The notes: generated by a model not told the origin, from the sequence alone. A DNA stretch of 64,000 nt from Acanthornis magna (GCA_036785705.1 JAWUZG010000297.1:310001-374000); one strand, 5' to 3'. Numbered from the stretch's first letter, positions 23,461 to 36,414 are shown. A program made the numbers and translations.

Positions 23461-26400
23461 ACTCAGCTTGGGAACCCAGCTCTGACTTGGAACTTGGGAG
23501 ATGCTATTTCTGGACTCTGTCCTGACAGCTGATCCTGATTTGTTCATCTGATCTCTTTGACACACCTTGGGATGCCTGGAAAATATGAGTATATTGTTAT
23601 TCCCATGTAAAATTATCGCCTCAAGATGCTGTAGTTTGACATAGTGCATTAGATTTTAACATTTGAGATACACTCTCCACTTTAACTTACTCCATTGCTC
23701 ATGTTTCTTTTGGAAAAGGAAAGATTTGATTTCTGAAGGCAATCAATTTTAAAACTTCTTTTTGAAAGGCTATTTTCTCTTTTTTAAATTATTTTTTCTT
23801 AAAGGTCATTTTTCTAAGGACTAGCTTAGAGGTGCTAAGACATTTCCTCATTCTTTCAAAAGTATAGGATCTGTATGAAATGAACTCCATGATTAGCCAG
23901 AGCATTACTTCGCATAAAGTATACAGGATACGTATGATGGAGAAAAGTAACGGAAAGACTTGTGGTATATACTGTGTCAGGTATTTTTCTGTACTTAGTA
24001 ATCTATGGTCCTTTCTCAAAGATGACTATTAAAGTCTGCTTTATATGGGTGAGCTAGTTCTCCATTCTAAATTTAATCTACTTCTAATTCTAAAATTCAT
24101 TCTAAAGATGAGCTACCATTACATTAAATATTGTGGTTTCCATTTCAGTAGCAAATATTTTTCTAATTTTAATTAATTAATCAGCCTTAGAATTGGAGGA
24201 GTTGTTTTTTCTTTTTTTTTTGTGAACTAATTAGATGTAATCTCACTTTCTCGATCTCCATTGCCTTTAATCAGCTTTCTCTGGCCAGATAGCACTCTTA
24301 ATTCAGTTCTTTAACTTCCAAACTGTAATTGTGTTTATATATTGTAGGCATTTATAGTAATGCTTGCTCTTCCTTGTTTGCACGAGCCTCAGCATTTCCC
24401 CATAACCCCTCAAATGGATTTTGATTCCCACGGCAATCATAAGCTAATGGGGGAAACCACTGCAGTAATGTGAACAGCAGTTTTATGGTACTGTACATGA
24501 GAACAAAATGTATCGTGGAATAGGCTGCTGCTGTTGGGGACTTGATCTGTTGATCTGTTGGAAAGACTTGTTTCATGCATGTGTTTTTATTCTCTATTTG
24601 TGAGCTGACAATTTGGGGTGACGTTTATGGGATTTCTGTCTCACTTCTCTACCTGTTTGATAGAAGGAACTCCATACCTGCAGGATGAGTTATACCTGCA
24701 TCAGCTAGGAAATTATTCAAGCCTTGGTCTAACCTGCTCCCGCTGTACTCCTAACAAATTTTCCATATCAGCTTTAATGAACAAAAAAAAGTATGTTTTG
24801 GGAAACTAATGCCTGAATGTGTTTCTGTCCCCTGCCCAAGCCACAGGGACTCTCTGGGGTGCTGTGGAGATAAACTTCTCCGTTTTCCTCTGTTCTGCAC
24901 TGACGACGTTTTGCCCCAGAATATTTAAGTTTCTCTTCCTCAAGGGTCTCCATTGGCACAAGCACTGAGGAGCCAGCACTTGCATCTGAACACAAGTGTT
25001 GGGGGCCTAGAAAGTAGTGAGTGCTGTTCCGGGTATTTAAAGTGGTGTCAATCATGCTAACCCTCAGTAATATTTCAAGTATTTAGATAGACAAATGTTA
25101 AACAATTTTTGAATATTTTCCATTAATAATTTTAGATAGGCACTAGCAGTTTATTTTAAATTAACCTTTATGCTTATAGTATATAAAAATAATTATAGTA
25201 TGTGTTGCATGTGAAATCAGATGGTTATTCTGATCTCAATTTATTTGGATTACATTGTGCTAGAAGTTCAAATTGGCAAAGAAGTATTGAAAGTGGTTAA
25301 AGGGCATGTATTTGTATATGATGTACTTGTGATCTGCTGCAGAGAGATTCTCTTTGCTGCTGTAAGACACTTTTTCCTTTCACTAACTAAAGATCAGAGC
25401 AAACTATTTGCATCAAAGCTTCTTATTTAAAACAGTTTATTGATGGCAACACACTTGCTGAATTCGCAAGCAAGCACCTTTATGTAGCTGCAGCAGCATG
25501 AAGTGTGCCTGCCTGTTATTGGAAAGCATCCAAGGACATCCTCAGCCTTCCAGCTTTCCTCTGTGTGGGGGGAGGGTTGCTGCTGTTGCTGCTTTTCTTC
25601 ATTTTCCGTACTGCAGCGATTTCTAAATAAGTGCTGGTTGATTTCTCCATTTGTTATTTTTCATTTTGAAGTTAGGATGCTTAGTGACCCACTGAAGAGA
25701 TACAGACTTTCTTTCCGGGACAACTTAACATAGGATCTCTTCCCTTTCCCTGGTGGTACTGGACTTGGGTGGCTCTCTGGAAGAACCCTGATAGCCCACG
25801 GGGTATGTGATGGCCAAGGCAGCAAAAGGTAGCAAAGGCTGCATCTTCAAACAATACCTTGCACTTATTTGCAAACAAAACCAGGTTGTTAATGAGAAAC
25901 AGGCTGCCAAGGCAGCAGTGATTCCTGCCTCCAGAGAAGTGTATGAGGAGGATGCAGCCCCCCAAATGTGTGGGGAGGAAAGGGCAAGGCTGGGCCCCAC
26001 TGGGGCTGGGGAGTGGCACCCTTGGGGCAGAGCTAGTGGCTAGCGGCTCAGCAGTGTGGGGTGAGCGCCCATTCCCCAGCCTCCTCCCAGCTCCGAGTCC
26101 TTGAGGATCTCAGGGAGTCATTATGCCTTGAGGTTACTGTGATGGGCTTTCTGCTGCTTTTCCCCAAGCATCTGCCTTTCATCTTTACAAAGCCATACAA
26201 AAATTGCCTGTAACTGGCACATATGCTCTCTTTTGGAGATGAAGGCTGCCATTTGTGTCTAGTTTGAATACTGACACATCATTACCTGGTTAGAGTTTTA
26301 AGGAACTACCTTTTAAGAAAGAAACTTTGTCACTGATTGAAACTTTTGAATTTCATTGAACAAAGTGGTTTTTAGTGACCTCTATTTCCTGAATGTTATG

Positions 26401-26920
26401 CCCCCTTTTCGTATGCAGCACTTTGGTGCAAATTCATCAGTTCATTCTAAGCAAGTACAGAGGTTATAATGAGAATGATGACATTATTTTTGGAGGTGAT
26501 GCTGCCTGGCTGATGCATTTTCAGCACTCTTTTCAATCTCCCTCAGCTGTACTTAATGTCCAGTTTGTGATGCCAGTGAACATATAACAATGTAGCTCTC
26601 TTATAAAATCCAAATATTGTACAGGGATAGAAACAGTACTTAATTAAGCAAGAAATAAAAGAATTAACATTGTGATATAGGTCTTGTAAATGATCTTCAG
26701 ATTAGGCAGATGCACATGTGGTCATGTTTAAGAACAGCTTTTTGTAATAGTGTAAAGAAGCCCTGAGATATTGGGTTCTGTGAATACATGTATTGCATGG
26801 AAAAAATCTAGTAGAAATAAAGGAAAAAAAATCAACATTTACAGTACCTGATCAGTAAAATAGTAGATTGTGAATGGAAGGATAGTTTGTAACTTTACTA
26901 TTTTTGGGGAATGATAAAAA
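23461..26920. other. Unannotated DNA
   Basis: No gene or repeat family is recognised. A minus-strand frame at 24774-25055 (93 codons) and overlapping frames at 25681-26043 sit in slightly GC-richer sequence but show no known domain. Confidence 0.5.
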
Positions 26921-26924
26921 TGCC

Positions 26925-27765
26925 ATCTTGAAGGCCCTTCAAGGGCTGATTGGTTCTAGTCCTCCAATACGCCAAGGTTCTACCACTTGGAAGAGGGCTA
27001 TTGAAACCAAGGACTGGATCAGCCATTGCTTTGTCTGGATGAACCTTCTAAGGACAGAATCTCTCAGCCTGTTTGATGACCTATTCCAGTGCTGCTAGGG
27101 AAATTTTTTTCCAGCTGTCCAACTTCAATCTCTAAAACAGCTTTGTGTGGTTGTTTTCCTTTTTATGCTGTCTGACATTACCAAGAGGAGTTTGCCAGTG
27201 GTGTTCAAAGAACTGCCCTTCCAATAGTTGTAAGCAGATATTAAACACCTCTGTGGTTTCTTCTTTACCAAACTTACCAGGCCCAGCTCCTTCAGCATCT
27301 CTACGCAGGGTATGGACCTTTGTTGAACCTTTTCTGTTTTCTCTGCATCCCTCTTGAACTGAAGGTCTCCCCAGGCTGTCTGAGCACCAGCCTCCCCTAT
27401 TCTGCTGCCACGCTCCTCCAGATGCAGTTCAGCGTGCAATTTATTTTGCTCACAGTGAGGGCTCACTTCTGCAGTGTGGTGTCCACTGAAACATCACAGG
27501 CATGTTCTTAGGGCTGCTGCTTGGTAAGGTTTCAGTCAATGCATGGGGTTATTCCGCTCTCGTTGCAGAATTCTGTGGTTTTCCCTGTTGAAGGTTGTGA
27601 CATGTCTGTTGGTTAGCTCCCAAATTTACTGAAGTCTTTTGGACAGGCTCTGGCCCTTATCCTGTCAGCAACTCTGCCTAGCTCAGAGCTGCCTGAAAGT
27701 TTGCTGAGTGTGTTAACTTCCTCTTTGAGTGGAGCTTAGCCTATAAAATCCTACTGATAAAGTCC
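26925..27765 (-). repeat. Old CR1 LINE 3' fragment, about 0.8 kb
   Basis: Several phrases occur in the order expected of an inverted CR1. Near 27085 is 'ttccagtgctgctagggaaatttttttcc'; near 27275, 'aggcccagctccttcagcatctct'; near 27535, GCATGGGGTTATTCC; near 27695, 'gaaagtttgctgagtgtg'. These correspond to the 3' untranslated region and the C-terminal coding part of the LINE, read on the minus strand. All frames are broken and divergence is high, so it is older than the copy at 30.6 kb. Both ends are approximate. Open frames within it (for example 27125-27466) are relics, not genes. Confidence 0.75.
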
Positions 27766-28364
27766 ATCCTGTTATTTTTATTTTGATAGCCTCCTAAGAT
27801 ACTTAGTAGTGCTTTTAGGAAAAAACCCTCCATTTGTATGTAAATGTAATATATGTATAGATGTATATACTCCTACTCTTCTAAAGAAAAGGAAAGACTC
27901 AGTAGTGAAGCAGAAATTGGTGTTTTATTCTTAATGCAGAGATGATGTAGATATATTTAGGTTGATGTATGAAATTCTGTAATACTTTTCTTCTGAATAC
28001 ACAATTTTCTGCCCTCTTTATTTCACTGACTAGCATGAACACTCTACTATCTATAGTTTTGGATACAATTTATTGCGCTTTTGAACAAGAAGTGTTTGGT
28101 TTGTGAGAAGCAGTGTGATGTGTGTTAAGAAAGTATTTTCATGTTAGATTCCAAGTCTCTTCTATGGGGAGAAATCATCATAATTGGTCTTCCAACATCT
28201 CCATTAGACATCTTAAATAGTTTCCACATACTTGTGAAAGTTTCAATTACTTCACGTACTATTTGACAATTTTAGTCCAAGTAAGGGACACTGGCTGAAT
28301 TTCTGTACCATGAGAAAAATGTGGTCTAGAAGGATTTCTTACTGAGAAAAAGGAATGCATCTTT
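27766..28364. other. Unannotated AT-rich DNA
   Basis: No feature is recognised between the old CR1 and the tandem duplication. Confidence 0.5.
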
Positions 28365-28437
28365 GATTTTTTTTTTTTTAAGGTACTGTATATCTTGCAT
28401 GATTTTTTTTTTTTTTTAAGATACTGTATATCTTGGA
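28365..28437. repeat. Recent 36-bp tandem duplication
   Basis: A 36-bp unit (GA, a T run, then AAGGTACTGTATATCTTGCAT) is followed immediately by a 37-bp near copy (GA, a longer T run, then AAGATACTGTATATCTTGGAT). Outside the T run the copies differ at only about two positions, so the duplication looks young. Confidence 0.9.
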
Positions 28438-30615
28438 TGCCAGCCCCAAGCCAGACTCTTCATACCTGCAAATTTTAATTTAAGTCAGGGAAGAAAACTC
28501 TGGAAAAACATGAAAAGTTTCTTTAATATAATTTATTTTTTGTTTTGATGTGGTTTTTTGTTGTTTAGTTCTCATTATTTGAAGCCATTAACTAAATGAC
28601 CATGTGGCTCCAGCTCTCAGTTTATGAGCTAGATGATGGATGCTGCAATTACTCTGAAATAAAGTGTTATTTTTTATAAGTTAAGAACTGGTTGTTTGTA
28701 AGTGAAAAAATGATTGCTGAGCATTAGGAGCATGTAAATGGAACTGGAGGGAAGAGGAAGATCTACAGAAATTCAGAGAAGGACTTTTGAGGCTTTCTGA
28801 AAGAGCTTGTGGAAATGAGTCCAGTGACAGTCCCATGCTCATTTCCTCCAGTGATCACTGGATCTACTTGGACATTTAAGGCAGCTTTTAGTCTTGTGTG
28901 AAAGACATGATTTGATTCCGGTTATTGTCTCAGTCCAGTAAACTTAGCTGAAGGAAAGCTTCTATGCAGGGGTGGATTTGGTGGTGTAAATCTACTTTTA
29001 GTTCAGTTAAAGACCATGGTCTTCCCTTAACCTCATCAGAAGAATGAACAAATCTAGTTCACTTCCCCCTCAAATTTCTCTAGATTTCTTCTTGTGTTCA
29101 ATGTGCAAACTGACATGAATACAGACTAATCAAGGAAAGCATTTTTAACAGACTCTCCAAGAAATACAGCATTCTGCGTAAGCACTTGTTTGCTGCCAAT
29201 AGATCAAGACACAATAATGTAGACCACATACAAGGCTCTAGAATAATCTTAAAGAACATGAAGAAAATTACAACCCAGGTTGCCTCACAAAAGTACAAGT
29301 TCATGACTAGTCCTACAGGACCATGTTAGACATTGAATTATAATTTGTACCTACATAATTTGAATACTCAGTGTGGTTGCTGTCCAGTACTTAATTAATT
29401 TTGTTTGTGTGGTTTTTTAAAAGAAAAACCCAGCGTGAGAATTTTATTATGGAGGATGACTTCAAGTTGAATGAAATGGCAGTAATTATCCTTGAGAGAA
29501 ACTGGTCTCATTGTACATGGCAAACTTGTGAAACCCAAAGGACATACTCTGCCTTGCCTGGCTCCTGAAATCAGCAGAATTGTGTTAGTTCAGATTGCAG
29601 ATTGTTGTGGGGTTTTTCTACAGAAGATGTAACCTCCCACCTTACTTTTGAGAAGGAAGTAGAATGGAGCATTATTTGTTCAAGAAAGCAGCATTCAGTT
29701 TAAACAATTTCTTGCAGAGATACCTTTGCCTACAGCTCCTTAGAGCTACATAAATCCACTGAGGAAAACAATAACAAGTGGCAAATGGGCTCTGATGATA
29801 ACAGGTTCATAACAGCAAAATTTCAAAGGAAGAGAAGGGGAGCAAGCAGGAGGAGCAGTAATAACAGGAAGATGTTTGCTCTGTTAACTTTTGCATGGGC
29901 AAGAGATAGACTCAGGCCTCCTTCACGTGAAAGTGTGTGGTCACAGCTGCTGCCTTGAGTGCTAAGGTGAAAATACAGGTGGCATCCCTTGGCATGTGCA
30001 GGCAGCTAAAGGTACTCCTGACCGTGAAGGGAGCACAGAGGCTGCTGGCTGCTTGCTGGCAGGCCATGATGGGCTGTTTGTTTTCATACTCACAGTCTTG
30101 GGACACTGCTGCCACTGTCACAGCAGTTTCTTTTCATTTTAGGCTGCTGAAAGGGCTTACTTTGTGGATTTGCTGGTTAGATTGATATCCTAAAATTGAA
30201 ACCATATATAGTTATGTCACGTTAATATTTGGTTTGGTAATTTCTGTTTTGCTTTATACACTTCTGATTCAGCACAGGAATACTGCATTCAGCTAAAGGT
30301 TTGTTGATTCCCTAAGAGCCAAAAAATTAAAAACAAACTAGCTTCTTTTGAATATTGCTCTCTTGTGTTCTGAATAACTATTTGCAATCACTACCTACTT
30401 ATGGTAAGCCTCTGAAAATAGATGCATATAATGGAAGTCATGTTTTTTAAGGAAAAAGCAGATCAGTGATCCCTGTTACAGACTGTCCACAAAATATCAG
30501 GAACTAGTTTTGCTTCATATTGCTGTAAGTGGAGCAAGGCCTTGGCCTTAAAAAGAGATCAAATTGATACCTCATTGAAAATACTGAGATGCCTTAAACC
30601 ATTTATTTTGGATAA
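28438..30615. other. Unannotated DNA
   Basis: No gene or repeat family is recognised. Open frames of up to 82 codons (29937-30185) show no known domain. Confidence 0.5.
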
Positions 30616-30616
30616 A

Positions 30617-31985
30617 TCACACAGAATCACAGAATATGCTGAGTTGGAAGGAATTCACGAGGATCATTGAGTCCAGCTCCTGGCTCTGCGCAGGAGACCC
30701 CAAGAGTCACCCCATGTGCCTGAAAGCATTGTCCAAATGCTTCTTGAACTCCGTTGGCCTTGTTGCTGTGACAGCTTCCCTGGGGAGCTGTTGCAGTGCC
30801 CAACCACCCTCTGGTGAAGATCCTTTCCCTGAAATTAAACTTAAACCTCCCCTGACACAACTTCAGGGCATTCCCTCAGGTCCTGTCACTGTCACCACAG
30901 AGAAGAGATCAGTGCCTGCCCCTCCTCTTCCCCTCAGGAGGAAGCTGTAACTGCAGTGAGGTCTCCCCTCGGTCTCCTCCAGGCCGAACAGAGCAAGGCC
31001 TCAGCCACTCCGCACACAACTTCCTCTCTAGGCCCTTCACTATCTTCGTGGCCCTTCTTTGGGATGCTCTCTAATAACTTAATATCTTTTATCTCATTCC
31101 CCAGTCTGTCCATACCTCCAGGACTTCCCCATCCCAGGTGCAGAATCTGGCACCTGGATTTCCTTTGTTGAACTCTGTACGGTTGGTGACTGCCCAGTCC
31201 TCACCACTGTCGAGGCCTCTCTGCAGGGCCTCTCTCAGCTCCTCCCAGCTTTGTATCATCTGTGAACTTGCTCTGTATCCCTTCCAGTCCTGCATCCAAG
31301 TCATTTATGAAGATGCTGATGAGCACAGGGTCTGATGGACACTAGTGCCAGGTCCCTGTCTGGTGTCACCCCATTCTCTGTAACCTTTTGCACCCGACCC
31401 ATGAGCCAGTTGCTCACCCATCTCATGGTGTGTTTATCCAGCTGTGTGCTGGACATTTTGTCCAGAAGGATCCTCTGAGAAACGGTATCCAAAGCTTTAC
31501 TGAAATACAGAAAGGTTACATCAGCTGGCTTCCCCTGATCAACTCAGTGGGTTACTTTGTCATAGAAGCAAATCAGGTTTGATAAGCACGACTTTCCTCT
31601 CATGAAGCCGTGCTGGCTGTAACCAATGACTGTGTTGTCTTTCAGGTGTTTTTCAACACCTTCCAAAATAATCTCCATAACTTTGCGTGGCACTGAAGTG
31701 AGACTGACAGATCTGTACCTTCCAGGGTCCTCCTTTCTCTTCTTGAAAACTGGGGCATTTGCCAGCTTCCAGTCAGCTGGACCACTCCAGATTCCCGAGA
31801 CCACTCAAAAATTATTGAGAGAGGTTTTGTGATGATATCAACTCTTGAGCTATCTAGCTCTTTGAGGATTCTTGGATGAATCCCATCAGGTTGAATAGAT
31901 TTGTAGGGATCCAGCTGGAGCAGTAGAAAATTTGTCTGCTGGAGAACTTTGTCAATGGCAATAGCCCTAAAGCCATCTTGACCTC
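30617..31985 (-). repeat. CR1 LINE, 5'-truncated, about 1.35 kb
   Basis: This is the best-preserved mobile element in the window. At the left, ATCACACAGAATCACAGAAT is the reverse complement of the CR1 3' tail. It is followed by 'gttggaaggaattcacgaggatcattgagtcc' and then the 3' untranslated and coding region in inverted order. Minus-strand reading gives reverse-transcriptase sequence from about 31930 down to 31080. The 5' end is lost at about 31.95-32.0 kb, typical of truncated CR1 insertions. I see no target-site duplication, as expected for this family. Confidence 0.93.
31080..31930 (-). pseudogene. Broken CR1 reverse transcriptase (ORF2 fragment)
   Basis: This is the reverse-transcriptase part of CR1 ORF2, which in intact elements copies LINE RNA at the target site. 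Reading minus, the upstream palm reads LDPYKSIQPDGIHPRIL (near 31880-31930), then VSLTSVPRKVME, then SQHGFMRGKSCLSNLI (near 31575). An in-frame TGA at 31544-31546 interrupts it. The same frame resumes with FSKALDTVS (FSKAFD in most relatives). A frame change near 31300 precedes the catalytic segment, which reads KFTDDTKLGG at about 31240-31275; the usual alanine before DD is threonine. With one stop, at least one frameshift and a missing N-terminus, it cannot be functional. Confidence 0.9.
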
Positions 31986-32463
31986 ATGGAAAAAAATCTT
32001 GCTGCCCTTCTTCCATCAGAATCACTTTGACCTCATTAATATTTTTACTTTGGCAGTCACAGCATGGTGGGGTTGTAACCCAACTTAGAGATGTTAGCTG
32101 CTGGACCTCAGAGGGAAATCCCTGATCCTCTGAGCCTTCTAGATTTGCTAGGAAAACTCCTTCTGGATAAATGTCTGTGTCATAGGGATTACAGAGCAAG
32201 TGTCGCTGAGCTTCACTGTGGATTCTGCCAGCATGCATGCAGCAGGACACCACAGTGATCTTTGTCACAGCTGCAGGGATTCTTGTCACAGCCACAATAG
32301 CGATCCTTATGGCATCCAGTGCTTTTGTCACAGTGCTGCGAAATAACTGCAGCAGCTGCAGCCTCTGCCAGCTCTGTGAAGGCCAAGCCTGTATGTGGAC
32401 AGGGAACACAAGCTTTGCCTCCTGCTGGTAACCCAGATGGAAGAAGAGGTCTAAAGTCATCAC
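31986..32463. other. Unidentified open segment next to CR1
   Basis: The minus strand is open for 159 codons (31984-32463), the longest frame in the window. The plus strand is open for 64 codons at 32237-32431. The plus reading begins MQQDTTVIFVTAAG and is V/A/T-rich with an internal near-repeat (GTCACAGC units near 32266 and 32287), then a cysteine-rich stretch, CSSCSLCQLC. I recall V/A/T-rich repeats from gag-like parts of some avian endogenous retroviruses, so a retroviral remnant is possible, but I cannot confirm it. The minus reading matches nothing I know and may be open by composition. This may be another element into which, or beside which, the CR1 inserted. Confidence 0.3.
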
Positions 32464-33178
32464 CTGCTACATCGGTGTGTTGGTACTGAGACCCAGATCA
32501 ACCCCTTGGCATGAGAGAGGACAGCTCTGCCTCCATGGGCACTGTGAGTCTGACCTGTGAGGAGAGGTTTAGTGACCTGGAGATTCAGAACTTGTTACTA
32601 GGGGATATGATAGCAGCATAATGGGCTTGAAGCATGGAAACAATGTGTCCTGCTACTTTGTTCCCTCATGTATTTATACTACTGTTCAATCTGAACCTTG
32701 CCCTATCTTACCTGTGGCATTACAGGAGCACCTTTGTGCTTCTTAATATTTCTATAACCTCTGTGCTTCATACTTCCCATCCTCCTTTTGGCTCTGGCTA
32801 GGTAAAGGCATATGAAGGGACAGCTATTAGACTTCCTGGTGTTATACAGGTACATTGTTTTCAAATCGGAATCCTGCTCTTAATTTATTTTAGTCTGGAG
32901 AAATCAAATAATGCGATATTGGGTAAAACATATTTATGAATGCATGTGCCCAATGTTACGTGCCTTTTACAATTTGCATCTTTCCTGGTCCCACAAGACT
33001 GATTATAAAGACCATTAAAAAGGCACTTGATGGTATGTTAAAATTTTAGGGCTTTAGGTCATGACATAAACTGTAAAAAGTATTACTGAGTACAAAAGGC
33101 AGTCCATTTCTAATGTCGTTGGTAGTAATTTCCTTTACTGACTCTGGTGTACTGTAAAACAAGTTTTATCAACCTCAG
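32464..33178. other. Unannotated DNA
   Basis: No gene is recognised. The first part (32464-32640) may continue the unidentified element to its left, since the GC content stays slightly raised. Confidence 0.4.
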
Positions 33179-33232
33179 AAGTAAATGTCCTTAATGTGTG
33201 CCTGCTCTGGATAGTTTATAGGGGTTGTGCAG
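33179..33232 (+). other. Candidate 54-nt cassette exon (phase 1-1)
   Basis: An acceptor (TTTTATCAACCTCAG, ending 33178) and a perfect donor (CAG|GTAAGT, at 33233) enclose 54 nt. One frame is open throughout when one base is carried in from upstream. It reads VNVLNVCLLWIVYRGCA with one base left over, a symmetric phase 1-1 exon. The encoded peptide is hydrophobic and unrecognised. The donor is excellent and the acceptor moderate. Chance occurrence is quite possible because the exon is so short. Confidence 0.2.
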
Positions 33233-36200
33233 GTAAGTGTGTTTGCCTGGCAGTGTCCTGCTTTTACCTGCACTTCTCTCAGTACTGCAATACTGTGCTG
33301 GAAACTGGAATATCAAAAAGTGTCTCTAGAGTATTAGCAGCTGTTGTGGGGCAGCCCCATTAGCCACAGATTTCACTGCCTGGAAATGAACAATAAAAAG
33401 CAATCCTCATGACAATGGTTGCTCCACCAGCTTCTTTATCTAACTGGAAAAGATCTTTCTGCTTGATTCTGAGCTAGTATTTCTTTGTTTCTTTATCAAG
33501 AAAGATTCAAAGTACTTCTATTTCCCCCTTGAAAGTGATTTAAAAAAAATAAATAGAATATAGCAAGGGGTGTATGTATATTACTGTAATTAGTATGGGG
33601 GAGTGAATCCATTTTTTTTCCCTGTATATGTTAAAATCTTGATTTTTGGGGAATTCTTCTGATTCTTCTTCCAAAGGATATTTTTAGGCTGAACATCCTC
33701 TTTTGCCTTATGTGAGAAGCAGCCAATACTGCTGTGTTAGTGTGCGTTCAAACTGCTCTGAATTAATCCTGTGTTTCCTGGCAACAACTTCCCATTTCTT
33801 TCCTTATCTTTTCGCGGTGCTATGAGGATTTGATCTGAGGCACCATTAGTAGAATAGACATAACGATTGTATCAGTTGATTAGAGGCATCTAATGTAGTT
33901 TCTGGACATCAGTTACTGCTCAGTAATGGAAATAGTTCAAGGAAATACTTCATGAAGCTTACAGCTGACTAAGAAGCTGGAAATCTGTCATTTTGTTTAC
34001 AGGCACGTAGGCAATTCTTCCATGTCCTCATTGTAGTGTGAAAGGTCCCGGGTGGAAAGGTAGCTTGTCCTCTGGCTTAGGTTTGCCCCTTCTTTGGTGC
34101 AAGTTGCACAACTTCCAAGGTATAGTCACCCTTTGGGTCCTCTGTTGGCAATTACATTGTCCCAGGCTCAAAGTGGGAATCTCCCTGCTCAGATTACATT
34201 TGTCTTCCTTTACCAGAGATGTGAGCTGGTTGCTGCTGCCATGACCGAAGGATAATATAGGACGGTAACTGGATCTGGGTGTCAGTGTGGGAAGTTCAGT
34301 ACATGGTATTTTCTAACTTCTTCACAGCTGTACTAGGATTTTCCCCCACTTTTGTTGGCTTTTTTTTTAAATGTCACGTGGAGCTGTATTAATTACCAAG
34401 GTTTTTTATTATTATTATTTTTAAATTTGATGACGCTACTTTATTTTATTGCATCTATTTGACTCTTGTCAAAACCACTTATGAATAACAGCAACATAAT
34501 TTAGTAGAGGATATCAGCTCAGCTGCTCTATGAAAGCTTTATTTAAAGGGCTTCTCTTTACATGCAGTGAATATTTAATCATTGCCTTTATTTTCTGCTC
34601 TCATTTTCAATTCAGTTTTCAATTTAGAGGTTTTAATTATGTAAAAAAGACAAAGATATGCTCTTTTCTTCTCTCTGTTGAATTTTCCTAACACAGTCTA
34701 ATTTGAATTGAAAACTGACTTTTACTGTATTCAAGTTGGTTTTAGGGTCCTTCCAGAGTTTCAGAATTTCTATTATATTAAACATTTCTGAATCTAGAAA
34801 AGTGCTGGCTCAAACCTTGATGCTGTTAAATTCAATAGACCTTTTGCCAATAACATTCATAATGCTAGGATTTGCACACTCGGTTTTAGGTAGGTTAGTA
34901 AGTTCACAATAATGCAGGATTTTTATTGCAAATGATGTCATATTAGTACTCGTGATTACTTAAGGCAGACTTTTTTAAGCCATGGTTAATTTATGGATTA
35001 CTAGCAAATAAAATGACTTGCTGTATCAATTTAGGAATTTCAAATTCTGTTAAATGCAGTGTAGGTTTGAAATGTATTTTTAATACCTGTCATCTCCTGT
35101 AAGTAATTGGTACAATGTATACATAACATTAGTAGTAAAAGGATACTTCAGAATTTTTCTAGTAACTATTTTAAGAGCTGTCTTTTCTCTCTTTTGTTTC
35201 ATCTAAGGATCAAATTTTAGTTCCAACTATGATTTTACTGAAAACTCTGTAAGTTGTTAAATCAGTAATATGTGTGGGTTTGGGGTTATTTTCAGAAGTT
35301 AGAAGATTAAGTTCCTCTAGAAGGAGATAAAATGTCTAAATTCACCTAACCTTTTGTTCTGCTGTATGCTAGATCCTAACATCATCAGGTTCACAGTGGC
35401 CTTTCATTCAGTCATGACCTAGTTCAATGTACAGGTAACAAATCAATAGCCTGAGATAGTAACATTTACTATCTAATTCCTACTACTTCAACAGTGGAAT
35501 TCCACAGTTATGTCAATTATGTTTTGGAAATATCACTGAACTTTGCTTATTTGAACCCATTAATGTGCTGAGACAAGGTTGGGTTTGCTTCAATAACATT
35601 GCAGAATGCTTTGATGATTTCAATACCTTTGTCTTACAAAAAAAGAAAAGAAAAGAAAAAAAAATAATTGTTCAAAGAGTTGTATGAAACAAGTGCCATT
35701 GTACAGCCTGCAGCACACTCCTTGGTTCCTGGATTCTTGTTAAGTGCTGCTGTGGTCTGATGGGAGCAGTTCAGTTTCTATCGCACTGCTGCCATTAAGC
35801 CCTTGCTCTCAAGAAAGTTTTCTCCCACACATAAGTGTGCAGCCTTGAGTGAATAAAGTCCCAAAGAATTGGGATGGCACCTCTACAGCCAAATTAATTT
35901 ATTTTTACCTGCTCTGGCAAGGTTGCTCTAGCAAGGTTTAACATGGTGAATACTACGTCTCATAACTGGGCTGTGTGAAAAGTAACATTCCCATCTGTTT
36001 GACTACAGCTTGAACTTTGGAAGATGGACAGTGGTCTTGTCACATGTACGCTTTTTTTCTTCCATGGACTCTAGTGTGATTTTGTCTGGCCCTTTGTGTT
36101 AATTTATACTACACTACTCTCCCTGTTCCTGTATGTTGGTGGGAAGCCATGACTTCATGCTACCTTCACATCCAAGGGACTAATGAAACAGAACACTGCT

Positions 36201-36414
36201 TACTATTTTTCTGGCATAAAGGGAAAGCCTAGAATGAGCAGAAATCATAATTTAACTTGTATTAAGTTTCTACATGCATTTTTCATCACCTGAAAAAAAT
36301 TGTCTTCGCAAACTAACTTTTTAATGAGAAAGCTTCTAGTGTTGCTGGTAGCAATGATTAAGTATCTAACTACCTATAGCACTTCTTGTTAGTTCATTAA
36401 AAGACTAGCCTTCC
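33233..36414. other. Unannotated DNA with conserved-noncoding-like stretches
   Basis: No gene or repeat family is recognised. About 33700-33920 (CGCGGTGCTATGAGGATTTG and neighbours) and about 34480-34640 look like high-complexity unique DNA rich in TAAT and TTTAAT cores, the texture of vertebrate conserved noncoding elements. This is only an impression. An A-rich GAAAA tract lies at about 35637-35667. Confidence 0.35.

Noticed and set aside
27125..27511. Open frames of 63-113 codons on both strands
   Set aside because: They lie inside the old CR1 fragment and are relics or antisense shadows of it.
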